Assembly: GCA_041395105.1 (NCBI GenBank)
Contig: JAWLBB010000002.1
Span: forward strand, 1 to 64,000
Reading direction: 5' to 3'
From: Opitutaceae bacterium
GTDB taxonomy: Bacteria; Verrucomicrobiota; Verrucomicrobiia; Opitutales; Opitutaceae
DNA length: 64,000 nucleotides
A program made the position numbers and the translations under genes. The notes beneath the pieces were generated by a model, which ran no database searches, was not told the origin of the DNA, and was given only the letters and a program-made list of their open reading frames with translations. Positions 33,867-43,566 of the stretch are shown in pieces; the stretch's first letter is position 1; each line of letters begins with the position of its first letter.

Positions 33867-34661
33867 GTGGAATCGACCCTGCCCCCGTCCGATTCGGGAT
33901 TCCGCCTGCCGGAAATCCGCCCCATCAACCGCAAGGCCGCTCTTGGCTGGATACGTTCCGGCTGGTCGGATCTTCGGGCCATGCCGCTGGCCAGCCTTTT
34001 TTACGGCCTGATCCTGACCGGCCTTGGGGTGGCAGTCTGGCTCCTGGTCGAAAGCACCAGTTACCGGATCGCCCTCGCCAGTGGCGTCATTCTGGTGGGC
34101 CCTTTCCTGGCCGGCGGCCTTTTCGACCTCAGCCACATCCGCGCGGAAACCGGGAAGGGCAGCCTGGCCCATTCCCTGACTGCCTGGCGCCACAATGCTC
34201 TCGCGATCAGTTTGTTCGGCATCGTCCTCGTCATTCTCCTCGGACTCTGGAGCCGGACCTCGGTCATCCTGATCGCCATCTATTTTGCCGGCGACATCCC
34301 CGAGGCCCACGTGGCCATCGAACAGATTCTCGGAACAGGCAGCGGCTGGGTTTTCCTCGGCTGCTACGCCCTGGCCGGATCAGCCTTTGCGGCCTTTGTT
34401 TTCGGTATCAGCGTGGTGACTATTCCTTTGCTGCTGGACCGGAAGGATTTCGATGTTCCGCTGGCTGTCGTGGTGAGCTTCAAGACAGCGCTCAGGAACC
34501 GATCGGGCATGGTGCTCTGGGCTGTTCTGATCGCCCTCTTCATCGGGGTGGGCTTCGCCACCCGCTACCTTGGATTCATCGTCATCCTGCCACTTCTCGG
34601 CCACGCCACCTGGCATTCCTATGTCGAGATGATTGAACGGCCGGGCCACCCTCGAGACTGA
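33867..34661 (+). CDS. DUF2189-domain integral membrane protein
   Basis: A 264-residue protein with about six predicted membrane helices. The start LPEIRPINRKAALGWIRSG, followed by DLRAMPLASLFYGLIL, is the characteristic N-terminus of DUF2189 proteins, found near cytochrome oxidase or other membrane genes in several phyla. No catalytic motif is visible and its role is unknown. A GTG start at 33867 is used, because ATG codons occur only far inside the conserved part. It is divergent from the rhodanese gene. Confidence 0.8.
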   Translation: MESTLPPSDSGFRLPEIRPINRKAALGWIRSGWSDLRAMPLASLFYGLILTGLGVAVWLLVESTSYRIALASGVILVGPFLAGGLFDLSHIRAETGKGSLAHSLTAWRHNALAISLFGIVLVILLGLWSRTSVILIAIYFAGDIPEAHVAIEQILGTGSGWVFLGCYALAGSAFAAFVFGISVVTIPLLLDRKDFDVPLAVVVSFKTALRNRSGMVLWAVLIALFIGVGFATRYLGFIVILPLLGHATWHSYVEMIERPGHPRD

Positions 34662-34871
34662 CTCCTTCGGATCACCATCCGCCTTCCCGACTCCTTACCG
34701 GATTGGAAAGGAGCCTCTGGTCCGCCAGGAACACCACCTTGAGTCCACCTGGGGGCAGGGCCGCCGCCCGGAGCATCCAGGATTCCGTCCTCTACGGTCG
34801 GACAGGCCCGTAACCAGGGACAACGCGCTCGGGGAGCACGACCCTCCATCTCAAGACCATCAGACAGAGCT

Positions 34872-34887
34872 GTCCCAAAATTGGGAC
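34872..34887. promoter_or_regulatory. 16-bp inverted repeat, candidate enhancer-binding-protein site (locus 2)
   Basis: GTCCCAA-AA-TTGGGAC: seven-base arms around a two-base centre. Its midpoint is 129 bp before the -24 GG, the same distance as in locus 1. Confidence 0.6.
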
Positions 34888-35006
34888 GCCGGCTGTTTCG
34901 CAGACCGAACACCCCGACCTCGCGCCGGGAGCTTCGCTGTTACGATCAGAAAAATTAAGTTTTTATCTATGTCTTGTCCAATTACTTACAAATTCATTCC
35001 ACGACT

Positions 35007-35025
35007 TGGCACGCCTCCAGCATTA
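35007..35025 (+). promoter_or_regulatory. Sigma-54-type promoter (-24/-12), locus 2
   Basis: TGGCACG-CCTCCA-GCATTA, with exact GG-N10-GC spacing (GG at 35008-35009, GC at 35020-35021). The -12 T-T-G-C is degenerate (CAGC), but the GC is kept. It shares TGGCACG and GCATTA with locus 1. Confidence 0.55.
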
Positions 35026-35075
35026 CATCAGGCAGAAAGCAGAAAACCAAATCCAACACTCAACTCACCACAACC

Positions 35076-35180
35076 ATGACCATCATCGCTTCCCTCCTCA
35101 TCATCGCCGGCCTGATCTCCAGTATCGTTGACGACCTCCGCCACGAAGAAACCAGCCACCGGTTGACCGGCCAGGCCTGA
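35076..35180 (+). CDS. Tiny membrane peptide A2 (34 aa)
   Basis: A homologue of A1: MTIIA start, hydrophobic helix (SLLIIAGLISSIV), then D-D-L-R-H-E-E and a polar tail. Both have 34 residues. The two are about 59% identical with no gaps, and synonymous changes are visible between the DNA copies (for example GCC/GCT at Ala5). There is no Shine-Dalgarno sequence; the leader has a single G in its last 35 bases. It is first gene of a two-gene unit closed by a terminator at 35381. Confidence 0.65.
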   Translation: MTIIASLLIIAGLISSIVDDLRHEETSHRLTGQA

Positions 35181-35234
35181 ACCGCAACAGCACCGTCACC
35201 ACCAAACCAAACCACCCTCACCGAGACCACCATC

Positions 35235-35348
35235 ATGATCACCGTAACCGCCACCTTCGTCCTCGTCCTGGCCAGCCTCGCCTACAGCGCCTTCACCGAT
35301 GTGCGCCAGTCGGAAGAAGCCAACCGGACCCTCCGGACCCACGCCTGA
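35235..35348 (+). CDS. Tiny membrane peptide B2 (37 aa)
   Basis: A 37-residue homologue of B1: MIT, helix (ATFVLVLASLAYSAF), T-D-V-R-Q-S, then a charged tail. It lies 54 bp after A2, behind a leader rich in ACC/CAA repeats with no Shine-Dalgarno sequence. The position of an acidic residue right after the helix (D-x-R/N) is shared by all four peptides, suggesting one peptide family in two subtypes. Confidence 0.6.
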   Translation: MITVTATFVLVLASLAYSAFTDVRQSEEANRTLRTHA

Positions 35349-35380
35349 GACCAATCCCCTCGGGAAGATCAACAACCAAG

Positions 35381-35409
35381 AGCCACCGGCCAGAAGCCGG
35401 TGGCTTTTT
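35381..35409 (+). terminator. Strong hairpin terminator after the A2/B2 peptides
   Basis: A 10-bp perfect stem, AGCCACCGGC / GCCGGTGGCT, with loop CAGAA, followed by TTTTT. It isolates the peptide pair from the MFS transporter gene. Confidence 0.85.
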
Positions 35410-35504
35410 CATTCCCGGAATCCCCGATCCGTGCGGAGGATTTAGGGATGATCCGGGAAGGTTCTTGACCCACTGAGCCGATACGGGGATCAACCCCGTT
35501 TCGC

Positions 35505-36887
35505 ATGCTCCCAGACTCCACGCCGACAGATCAACCGGTGAAGCCGTCCCGACGCTCCCGACTCTGGGACCCCGGGTTCCCGTTCCGCCCCGCGTCGATC
35601 ACTTTCTTTTACGGCTGGGTGATCGTCGCAGCGGCCACCATCGGGATGATCTTCACCATCCCGGGCCAGACCATGGGGTTCAGTGTCTTCACCGACATCC
35701 TGATCGTCGAGCTCGGCCTTTCCCGCCTCCAACTGAGCACGGCCTATCTGGTCGGTACCGTTCTGAGTGGTTTCTCCCTGCCCTGGCTCGGACGGGTTTT
35801 CGACCGGATCGGGGCCAGACGGATGGCCGTCTACGCCTCAGTCGCCACGGGTCTTGTGCTCTTCTACCTGAGCGCATGCACCCGGATCAGTGCCGCCCTC
35901 ACCGCGATTATCGGCCCGACCGGAATCGCAACGGTGGCAGTTCCGTTTCTCGTGATCACAATCGGGTTCTACCTGATCCGCGCCTCCGCCCAAGGTGTTC
36001 TGGCCCTGACCGGCCGCAATATGATCGGGAAGTGGTTCGACTACCATCGGGGGACGGCGCTCGCGTTGAGCGGTGTCTTCACCGGATTTGCCTTTTCCAT
36101 CGCCCCACGCGTCCTGGATATGTTGATACGCCGTTTCGGCTACGACGGCACCTGGGGCCTTCTCGGGGTGATCACGCTGATCGGGATGGGCGGGCTCGGC
36201 TGGCTTCTCTATCGGGACAATCCCGAGCAATGCGGTCTGCGGATGGACGGGCCGGAGGCCGCCGGCCGCAAGCGGATCTTCCACGCCGACGCCATCGCCC
36301 ACCGGGACTACTCCCTGGCGGAGGCCGTCCGCACCCTCCCCTTCTGGGCCTTCATCCTGTCTTTCGCCTTCTATTCCCTTTTCGGCACGGCGATCACGTT
36401 TCACATCGTCTCGCTCGGAGCGGAGGCCGGGATCGATCGGACGACCGTGATCGGGTACTTCGTGCCCATGGCCTTCTTCAGTGTAGGAACCAACCTCTTC
36501 TGCGGCTGGATCAGTTCCCGTACCCGGCTCAAGTACCTTCTTTTCGCCATGAATCTGGCTGCGATCGCCTCGGTCGTCGGCGCCCTCAACCTTGCCGAGG
36601 GATGGGGGCCGGCTCTGTTTGTCGCCGGCAACGGCGTCTGCGGAGGTGCCTTCGTCGCTCTGGCCGGCATCTCCACCCCAAGATTCTTCGGGCGCAGGCA
36701 CATCGGCGCGATCAGCGGAGTCGGCATGTCGAGCATGGTCATCGCCAGCGGAATCGGACCCTTCGTTTTCAGCCTTTCCACCTCAACGACCGGATCCTAC
36801 CGGGCCGCCCTCTGGATCTCCCTGCTGATTCCGGCATTTCTTGCTCTGCTGGCAACCCGGTCGGATAATCCCCAGCGACGGGACTGA
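35505..36887 (+). CDS. Major facilitator superfamily transporter
   Basis: A 460-residue secondary transporter with about twelve predicted membrane helices. The first begins YGWVIVAAATIGMIF, and the loop between helices 2 and 3 carries the MFS signature region GRVFDRIGARRM. A central cytoplasmic loop (about 215-250) separates the two six-helix halves. The N-terminal 35 residues are cytoplasmic. The substrate is unknown; the YGW start and helix layout resemble oxalate/formate-type or monocarboxylate-type carriers. Start ATG 35505. Confidence 0.88.
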   Translation: MLPDSTPTDQPVKPSRRSRLWDPGFPFRPASITFFYGWVIVAAATIGMIFTIPGQTMGFSVFTDILIVELGLSRLQLSTAYLVGTVLSGFSLPWLGRVFDRIGARRMAVYASVATGLVLFYLSACTRISAALTAIIGPTGIATVAVPFLVITIGFYLIRASAQGVLALTGRNMIGKWFDYHRGTALALSGVFTGFAFSIAPRVLDMLIRRFGYDGTWGLLGVITLIGMGGLGWLLYRDNPEQCGLRMDGPEAAGRKRIFHADAIAHRDYSLAEAVRTLPFWAFILSFAFYSLFGTAITFHIVSLGAEAGIDRTTVIGYFVPMAFFSVGTNLFCGWISSRTRLKYLLFAMNLAAIASVVGALNLAEGWGPALFVAGNGVCGGAFVALAGISTPRFFGRRHIGAISGVGMSSMVIASGIGPFVFSLSTSTTGSYRAALWISLLIPAFLALLATRSDNPQRRD

Positions 36888-36944
36888 AATTGAAAAAGGG
36901 GCTTGAACTCCCGGCCCCATTGCCTCTTTTTCCATGGTTTCTGT

Positions 36945-37000
<56 letters not shown>

Positions 37001-37021
<21 letters not shown>

Positions 37022-37357
37022 CTCTGCAATGTCAGGGTGGCACAGACGCAGAGTCTACTGCGACCGGTCAATCAGTCCCGGGAGCCTCACCTACGGTGGT
37101 CCGGTTGTCCGCTTGGCGGACCCCGGTCATGTCGCTGCGCTCGGAACGACTCCCTACGGGCGTGCCACTCTGCAATGTCAGGGTGGCACAGACGCAGAGT
37201 CTACTGCGACCGGTCGATCAGTCCCGGGAGCCTCACCTGCGGTGGTCCGGTTGTCCGCTTGGCGGACCCCGGTCATGTCGCTGCGCTCGGAACGATGTCT
37301 TCACTCCGTTTCGAATGTCGTCGCCTGGCTCCTCGGAACCCTACGGGCGTGCCACTC
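37001..37357 (+). repeat. 146-bp tandem repeats containing the tRNA-Arg 3' end
   Basis: Two adjacent 146-bp units (37001-37146 and 37147-37292) differ at only two positions. Each starts with the 3' part of the tRNA gene (CGACTCCCTACGGGCGTGCC), so the end of the tRNA is copied. A third, truncated copy of the tRNA end (CCCTACGGGCGTGCCACTC) lies at 37339-37357. Each unit also holds hairpin sequences: GTGCCAC/GTGGCAC and GTCCGC-TTG-GCGGAC. Such copies of tRNA 3' ends are typical traces of tRNA-site recombination. Confidence 0.85.
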
Positions 37358-37545
37358 AGGAACGGAATCAAAGAGTAAGGCCCTGAATTCCAACAGGCCC
37401 TCGCGATGCAGGCTCCGGAATCGGGCGTGAGCCTCAACCAATTGGTCAGAAGTAAGTCGGCCGATTGAGGTTTTGGCAAGAAGGGTGGCGCCTCTCATTG
37501 GTCCATACCCAACTGACCCCCGACCGTCCGACTGGTCCAGTTGCC

Positions 37546-37895
37546 CTAGTCGATACGCGACGAGACCGGAACCGATGGCGGCCTGACGTTTTCGATGACG
37601 AGCGCACGACGAATCTCGCCGGTGGTCTTCCTGACAAAGAAAATGAGGTCAAACCCGTGGGATAGCCGCTCGTATCGGATCATCTGGATCCCAATGAAAA
37701 AGCATCTCTTTTCGTGTAGGCATAAAGGCTTTCCGAATCCTCGCAGTCAGGCTCGCCGAGAAGGCGGGTGATTTCCTCACCTGTCCGAACCGAATCTGCC
37801 AAGTCGATCAATCGACCGAGTTCAGGTTCGTCCGCCGCACAGGCTGCGACACCCTCCAACAGGGTCAGGATCAGTGTGAAAATCGCCCATCGCAT
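37546..37895 (-). pseudogene. Frameshifted small lipoprotein gene
   Basis: From ATG 37895 the frame gives a lipoprotein signal (AIFTLILTLLEGVAAC) and the segment GEEITRLLGEPDCEDSESLY, which looks like the BamE/SmpA-type G-x-x-x-x-x-V-x-x-L-L-G-E-P motif. It then stops at 37680-37682. Shifting by one base at the A5 run (37697-37701) continues as FIGIQMIRYERL and LIFFVRKTTGEIRRALVIEN to a TAG at 37546. One base lost in the homopolymer would explain this; a sequencing error or programmed slippage are the alternatives. Confidence 0.65.
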
Positions 37896-38126
37896 CGGGA
37901 TCAGGATTGCCGGGCATATAAATGAGGTCCGCTTTCGGGCCGGCACCCGACACCGTCCCGATCTGCAAAAAGGTAAGCGGTGGCGCCGGATGCCTCATGC
38001 GGATATTCCGCGATGGGTCCTGATTGCCGGCGCGACCTCTTCAATTCGCATTGCATCCCTTTGAGGGTCGGGCGACGATGACGCTTCCATCCGTCCCCCC
38101 GAATCCCCATTCAGAGGAGTTTCTGC

Positions 38127-39161
38127 ATGACCGCATTGAAGAACGCCAAGGTCCGTCTCGCCATCATCGGAGCGGGCGGCATTTCCGGAGCCCACGCCAA
38201 CGGCATCAACGCCCACCGCGACAAGATCGAATGCGTCGCCCTTTGCGATATCTCCGACAAGAACCTGAAGCAGCGGAGCGAGCAACTCGGAGGCGTTGCG
38301 GCCCGGTTCAGGGACTGGAAGGTCATGCTCAAGTCCATGGGCGACCAGATCGACGCCGTCGACATCTGCCTGCCCCACCACCTTCACGCCAGGGCGATTC
38401 TCGACGCCGCCGCCGCCGGCAAGCACATCCTCTGCGAAAAGCCGATGTGCATGAACCTTAAGGAGGCCGATGCCATCGCCACCGCGGTCAAGAAGGCGGG
38501 CGTGACCTACATGTCGGCCCATAACCAACTCTTCATGCCGGCGGTGCGGGAGGCTAGGAAGATGATCGACGACGGTGCAATCGGCAAAGTCCTCTGGCTG
38601 CGCTCCCAGGATTGCTTCCAGGCGGGTCCGGATGGGTTCCGCGGGGCCTGGCGCGCCAAGCTCAAGTGGCAGGGAGGCGGAGAACTGATCGACACCGGTT
38701 ACCACCCGAGTTACCGGCTTCTTCACCTCGCCGGTGCACCGGCCGTCGCCATCCGCGGCACCATGGGCCGGTTCCTCCAACCCATCGAGGGTGAGGATAC
38801 CGCGAGCGTACAGGTCCGCTTCGCCAACGGAGCCATCGGAGAGGTCCTGACGTCATGGGCCTTCAACAATCCGCATGGCACCCACCAGATCCACGTCATC
38901 GGCGAAAAGGGCCAGGTGTTTGGATCTGGCAATGAACTGTATTTTCTGCCGAACGGCTACAGCCAACCGGCGAAGCGGGAGTTCAAACCGGTCGACACCA
39001 TAGCCGCGGAAATGGAGCACTTTGCCGACTGTCTGAGCGAAGGCAGGCGTCCTCTTCACTCCGTCGAGGAAGGACGGGCCGTCCTCGAACTCATCCTGAG
39101 CTCCAGCAGGGACGCCAGGGGCTGGGAGAAAACAGCCGTCAAGAAAGTGAGGCGATCATGA
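38127..39161 (+). CDS. Gfo/Idh/MocA-family oxidoreductase
   Basis: A 344-residue NAD(P)-dependent dehydrogenase of sugars or inositols. The Rossmann motif is RLAIIGAGGISGAH, and the family signature E-K-P-M (ILCEKPMCMNLKEA) is at about residue 100. The substrate-domain His of the family appears in DTGYHPSYRLLHLAG. A good ribosome binding site (AGGAG, 8 bp upstream) supports ATG 38127. The stop overlaps the next start by four bases (ATGA), so it is coupled to a sugar isomerase/epimerase, a usual partner. Confidence 0.92.
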   Translation: MTALKNAKVRLAIIGAGGISGAHANGINAHRDKIECVALCDISDKNLKQRSEQLGGVAARFRDWKVMLKSMGDQIDAVDICLPHHLHARAILDAAAAGKHILCEKPMCMNLKEADAIATAVKKAGVTYMSAHNQLFMPAVREARKMIDDGAIGKVLWLRSQDCFQAGPDGFRGAWRAKLKWQGGGELIDTGYHPSYRLLHLAGAPAVAIRGTMGRFLQPIEGEDTASVQVRFANGAIGEVLTSWAFNNPHGTHQIHVIGEKGQVFGSGNELYFLPNGYSQPAKREFKPVDTIAAEMEHFADCLSEGRRPLHSVEEGRAVLELILSSSRDARGWEKTAVKKVRRS

Positions 39162-40030
39162 GCGGGACGCGCACCGCCGGGTTCACCATCGGCTTTCGGC
39201 GCGGCTGGTCCGACTGGCAGAAGGATCTGGGGGCCGTGCTCGAGTGGGCCAAAGCCAACGGCATGGGCGCTCTCGACCTCGGCCGCGACGGCGACACCCT
39301 CGCCTCGGCCGTCGTCGACGCCGGCCTGCGGGTCGGTTCGGTGGACCTGGCCGAATGGCAGGGCATGATTTCGGCCGACAAAGGGAAGCGCGCCGAGGCC
39401 GTGGCAAAGAACGCCGACTACATCAAGGCCTGTGCCAGGATCGGGCCGATGAATCACTTCCTCGCCATGTTGCCCGAGAAGCCGGAGCTGCCGCGCAGCG
39501 ACAATTTCGGCTTCATGGTCGAGAGTTTTTCCGCCCTGGCCCCGACCCTGGAAGCCTGCGGGGCGCGGATCGTCGTTGAGGGCTGGCCGGGACCGGGTGC
39601 CCTGTGCTGCACCCCGGAGGGTTTCCGCAATTTTTTTGCCGAATGCCCGTCCAGGTCGATGGGCGTCAACTATGACCCGTCCCACCTGATCCGCATGGGG
39701 ATCGACCCCCTGCGTTTTCTGCGCGAATTCATCGACCGCGTCGGTCACGTTCACGGCAAGGACACCGAGCTTTCCCCGGAGCGTCTCTACGAGCTGGGCC
39801 ACGAACAGCCCCCCACCTTTGCCAAGTCCTTCGGGTTCGGAGGGAACCACTGGCGCTACGCCATCCCCGGGCACGGCGTGATGAATTGGGGGGAGGCCTT
39901 CCGTCTTCTCGCCGAGCATGGCTACAAGGGTTGTGTCTGCATCGAGTTGGAAGACCAGGATTTCAATGGCAGCGAGGCCACCGAAAAGCTGGGCCTGCAA
40001 CTGGGAGCGCGCTACCTCGAGGGCTGCTGA
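39158..40030 (+). CDS. Sugar phosphate isomerase/epimerase (xylose-isomerase-like TIM barrel)
   Basis: A 290-residue AP-endonuclease-2-like TIM barrel. The metal-site residues typical of the family are visible: Glu in IVVEGWPG, Asp and His in NYDPSHL, His in HVHGKD, and Glu in IELEDQD. It starts at ATG 39158 within the stop of the dehydrogenase gene. Such pairs oxidise and epimerise sugars or inositols, often downstream of glycan breakdown. Cytoplasmic. The exact substrate is not predictable. Confidence 0.9.
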   Translation: MSGTRTAGFTIGFRRGWSDWQKDLGAVLEWAKANGMGALDLGRDGDTLASAVVDAGLRVGSVDLAEWQGMISADKGKRAEAVAKNADYIKACARIGPMNHFLAMLPEKPELPRSDNFGFMVESFSALAPTLEACGARIVVEGWPGPGALCCTPEGFRNFFAECPSRSMGVNYDPSHLIRMGIDPLRFLREFIDRVGHVHGKDTELSPERLYELGHEQPPTFAKSFGFGGNHWRYAIPGHGVMNWGEAFRLLAEHGYKGCVCIELEDQDFNGSEATEKLGLQLGARYLEGC

Positions 40031-40212
40031 GATCGATTCCCGCCAACCCGGGTTACCGCACGGGGAGGACCATACCGGAGGACTCCTCCGCGCGGCGGCT
40101 ACACGGCACAAATGCTTCTGTTGCTTGCAATTTGCCCTGTGTGCTCCACTTTTCCACAAATCTGCCCCGGAACCCGTTACCCTAAACGGAGTTCCATGAT
40201 CTAACCGTCCGC

Positions 40213-41781
<1,569 letters not shown>

Positions 41782-41797
41782 ACACCGGTTCTTTTCG

Positions 41798-41828
41798 AGA
41801 CCGCCATCCGGAAGGGTGGCGGTCTTTT
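41798..41828 (+). terminator. Hairpin terminator after the sulfatase
   Basis: AGACCGCCA pairs with TGGCGGTCT around the loop TCCGGAAGGG, followed by TTTTCG. It sits 16 bp after the stop of the sulfatase gene. Confidence 0.85.
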
Positions 41829-41875
41829 CGCTTTCAGGAATCAAACCCGAAGACCTCACGCCACACTCTCCACTC

Positions 41876-42874
41876 ATGAACACGAACACTTTTGCCTGTG
41901 CACTTGTCTTTATCCTCGCCCACGCGATTGCCCCATCGCTCGTCCGCGCTGAAGCCATCCTCGCCCCCCTTCCCTCTTGGAACGACACCGGCCACAAGAA
42001 CTCAATCGTGACGTTCGTCGAACGCGTCGCGGACGAGTCATCCGATACCTTTGTGCCCGCCCCCGAGCGCATCGCGGTGTTCGACAATGACGGCACGCTC
42101 TGGAGCGAACAACCGATGTATTTCCAGGCATTCTTCATCTTCGACCGGATCAAGGTGCTCGCACCGCAACATCCCGAGTGGGTGACACAGGAGCCATTCG
42201 CCTCGGTTCTCAAGGGAGACATCAAGGCTGCACTGGCCGGCGGTAAACACGCGCTCGTCGAGTTGGCCATGGCCACCCACGCCGGCATGACGACGGAGGA
42301 ATTTGAAACAATTGTCACCGAGTGGATCGAGACGGCCCGTCATCCCGAAACCGGCCGGCCCTACACCGAAATGGTATACCAACCGATGCTCGAACTTCTC
42401 ACTTACCTGCGCTCGAACGGATTCAAGACCTTCATCGTTTCGGGCGGCGGCATCGAGTTCATGCGTCCGTGGGCGGAGCGGGTCTACGGCATCCCGCCCG
42501 AGCAGGTGATCGGCAGCAGCATCAAGACAAGATACGAGGTGCGCGACGACACTCCCGTCATCGTCCGTCTCCCCGAGATGAATTTCATCGACGACAAGGA
42601 AGGCAAACCGATCGGCATCCATCAGCACATCGGACGGAGACCCATCTTCGCAGCCGGCAACTCGGACGGTGACTTTCAGATGCTCGAGTGGACGACGTCG
42701 GGATCACGTCCCTCGCTGGGCGTCTATATCCATCACGATGATGCCGACCGCGAATGGGCCTATGACCGCGATTCGCACATTGGCCGGCTCGCCCGCGGCC
42801 TCGACGAGGCCGAACAGCACGGTTGGATTGTCGTAAGCATGAAGGACGACTGGCGAGTCATCTTCAGTGACTAG
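41876..42874 (+). CDS. Exported HAD-superfamily phosphatase
   Basis: A 332-residue haloacid-dehalogenase-like phosphatase with a signal peptide (FACALVFILAHAIAPSLVRA). Motif I is AVFDNDGTLW (nucleophile Asp), motif II is FIVSGGG, and motif III/IV is AAGNSDGDFQML. The arrangement fits phosphoserine phosphatase-like class C0/I caps. It probably hydrolyses phosphate monoesters in the periplasm. The frame is open upstream to 41744, but that part overlaps the preceding gene and terminator; ATG 41876 starts the signal peptide. Confidence 0.88.
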   Translation: MNTNTFACALVFILAHAIAPSLVRAEAILAPLPSWNDTGHKNSIVTFVERVADESSDTFVPAPERIAVFDNDGTLWSEQPMYFQAFFIFDRIKVLAPQHPEWVTQEPFASVLKGDIKAALAGGKHALVELAMATHAGMTTEEFETIVTEWIETARHPETGRPYTEMVYQPMLELLTYLRSNGFKTFIVSGGGIEFMRPWAERVYGIPPEQVIGSSIKTRYEVRDDTPVIVRLPEMNFIDDKEGKPIGIHQHIGRRPIFAAGNSDGDFQMLEWTTSGSRPSLGVYIHHDDADREWAYDRDSHIGRLARGLDEAEQHGWIVVSMKDDWRVIFSD

Positions 42875-42940
42875 TGGCCGAACCGGTCGGGCGGGAGTAG
42901 GACCCTCCATTGAGGATCGATCTGTAGGGCGGTTCTCCGG

Positions 42941-42972
42941 TTCGACAGGCTCACCACTCTGAGTCCATCGAA
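42941..42972. repeat. REP-like imperfect inverted repeat
   Basis: TTCGACAGGCTCA-N6-GAGTCCATCGAA: an imperfect palindrome of the TTCGACAGGCTCA type found dispersed in intergenic regions of many bacteria. It sits in the 254-bp gap between the HAD gene and the next small gene. Confidence 0.6.
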
Positions 42973-43128
42973 GGGCCGGGTGGTCGCCTGGCGAAGGCCG
43001 ACGATTCAAGAAGCCAGTTACCGCCAATCCTCGAAGAATCTGCACGAATTCGCGAGCTGGTACCGCCGGTCCTTTCAGAAGTCCAGGCCGTCCGGGAACC
43101 AATTCCGGCCTACCTCGATCGGGCAGAA

Positions 43129-43530
43129 ATGATTGCCGTTCGAGCGCAGAGCGCCAGCAACAATGACGGTGAAGGAGCTGTCCAGGGGTTCTTCACCGGC
43201 ATCATCAAGGCACCCGTCGCTCTGGTAGGCAGCATCGGTTCCTCGATCTTTCCTGTTCAGGGAACACCGCTTGACCGGGAAATGCTCGATGAGAGCGTGC
43301 TCGCGCTCCTCGAGGACGATATCCTGAACGCCGCACGCGAATGGATGAATCCCGAATCACGGATCAGGGGAAAGGCCGCCTTGATCTCCAAGTCAGATAA
43401 GGACGGCAGGAACATCCGGGTCGTCAACATTCAAGCGTGGAAAGAAAACAAGAGGGTGGCCCATCTTGACGTCACCCTTTCGGGTACGGAAGAGGGACAA
43501 TGGGAAGTGGTGGACCAGAAGAAGCGGTGA
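43129..43530 (+). CDS. Small protein of unknown function, possibly 5'-truncated
   Basis: A 133-residue protein; I do not recognise the family with confidence. It has a Gly/Ala-rich hydrophobic middle (IIKAPVALVGSIGSSIFPV) and a C-terminal part with W-M-N-P-E-S-R-I-R-G-K-A, similar in feel to 17-kDa surface-antigen-like domains. The frame continues upstream of ATG 43129 without a stop for about 200 bp (to a TAG at about 42926), with plausible protein-like sequence but no usual start codon, so the 5' end may have been lost near the REP-like element. Convergent with the regulator gene. Confidence 0.55.
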   Translation: MIAVRAQSASNNDGEGAVQGFFTGIIKAPVALVGSIGSSIFPVQGTPLDREMLDESVLALLEDDILNAAREWMNPESRIRGKAALISKSDKDGRNIRVVNIQAWKENKRVAHLDVTLSGTEEGQWEVVDQKKR

Positions 43531-43566
43531 GTCACACCTGACATCCGCGTCGTCATCCGCGGATCT

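Larger units (their letters stand above)
34662..35075 (+). other. Intergenic control region of small-peptide locus 2
   Basis: A 414-bp gap without a convincing gene. It carries an inverted repeat (34872-34887), an AT-rich stretch (about 34945-35000), a sigma-54-type promoter (35007-35021) and a G-poor leader. Arrangement and spacing match the region before 17489. Confidence 0.6.
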
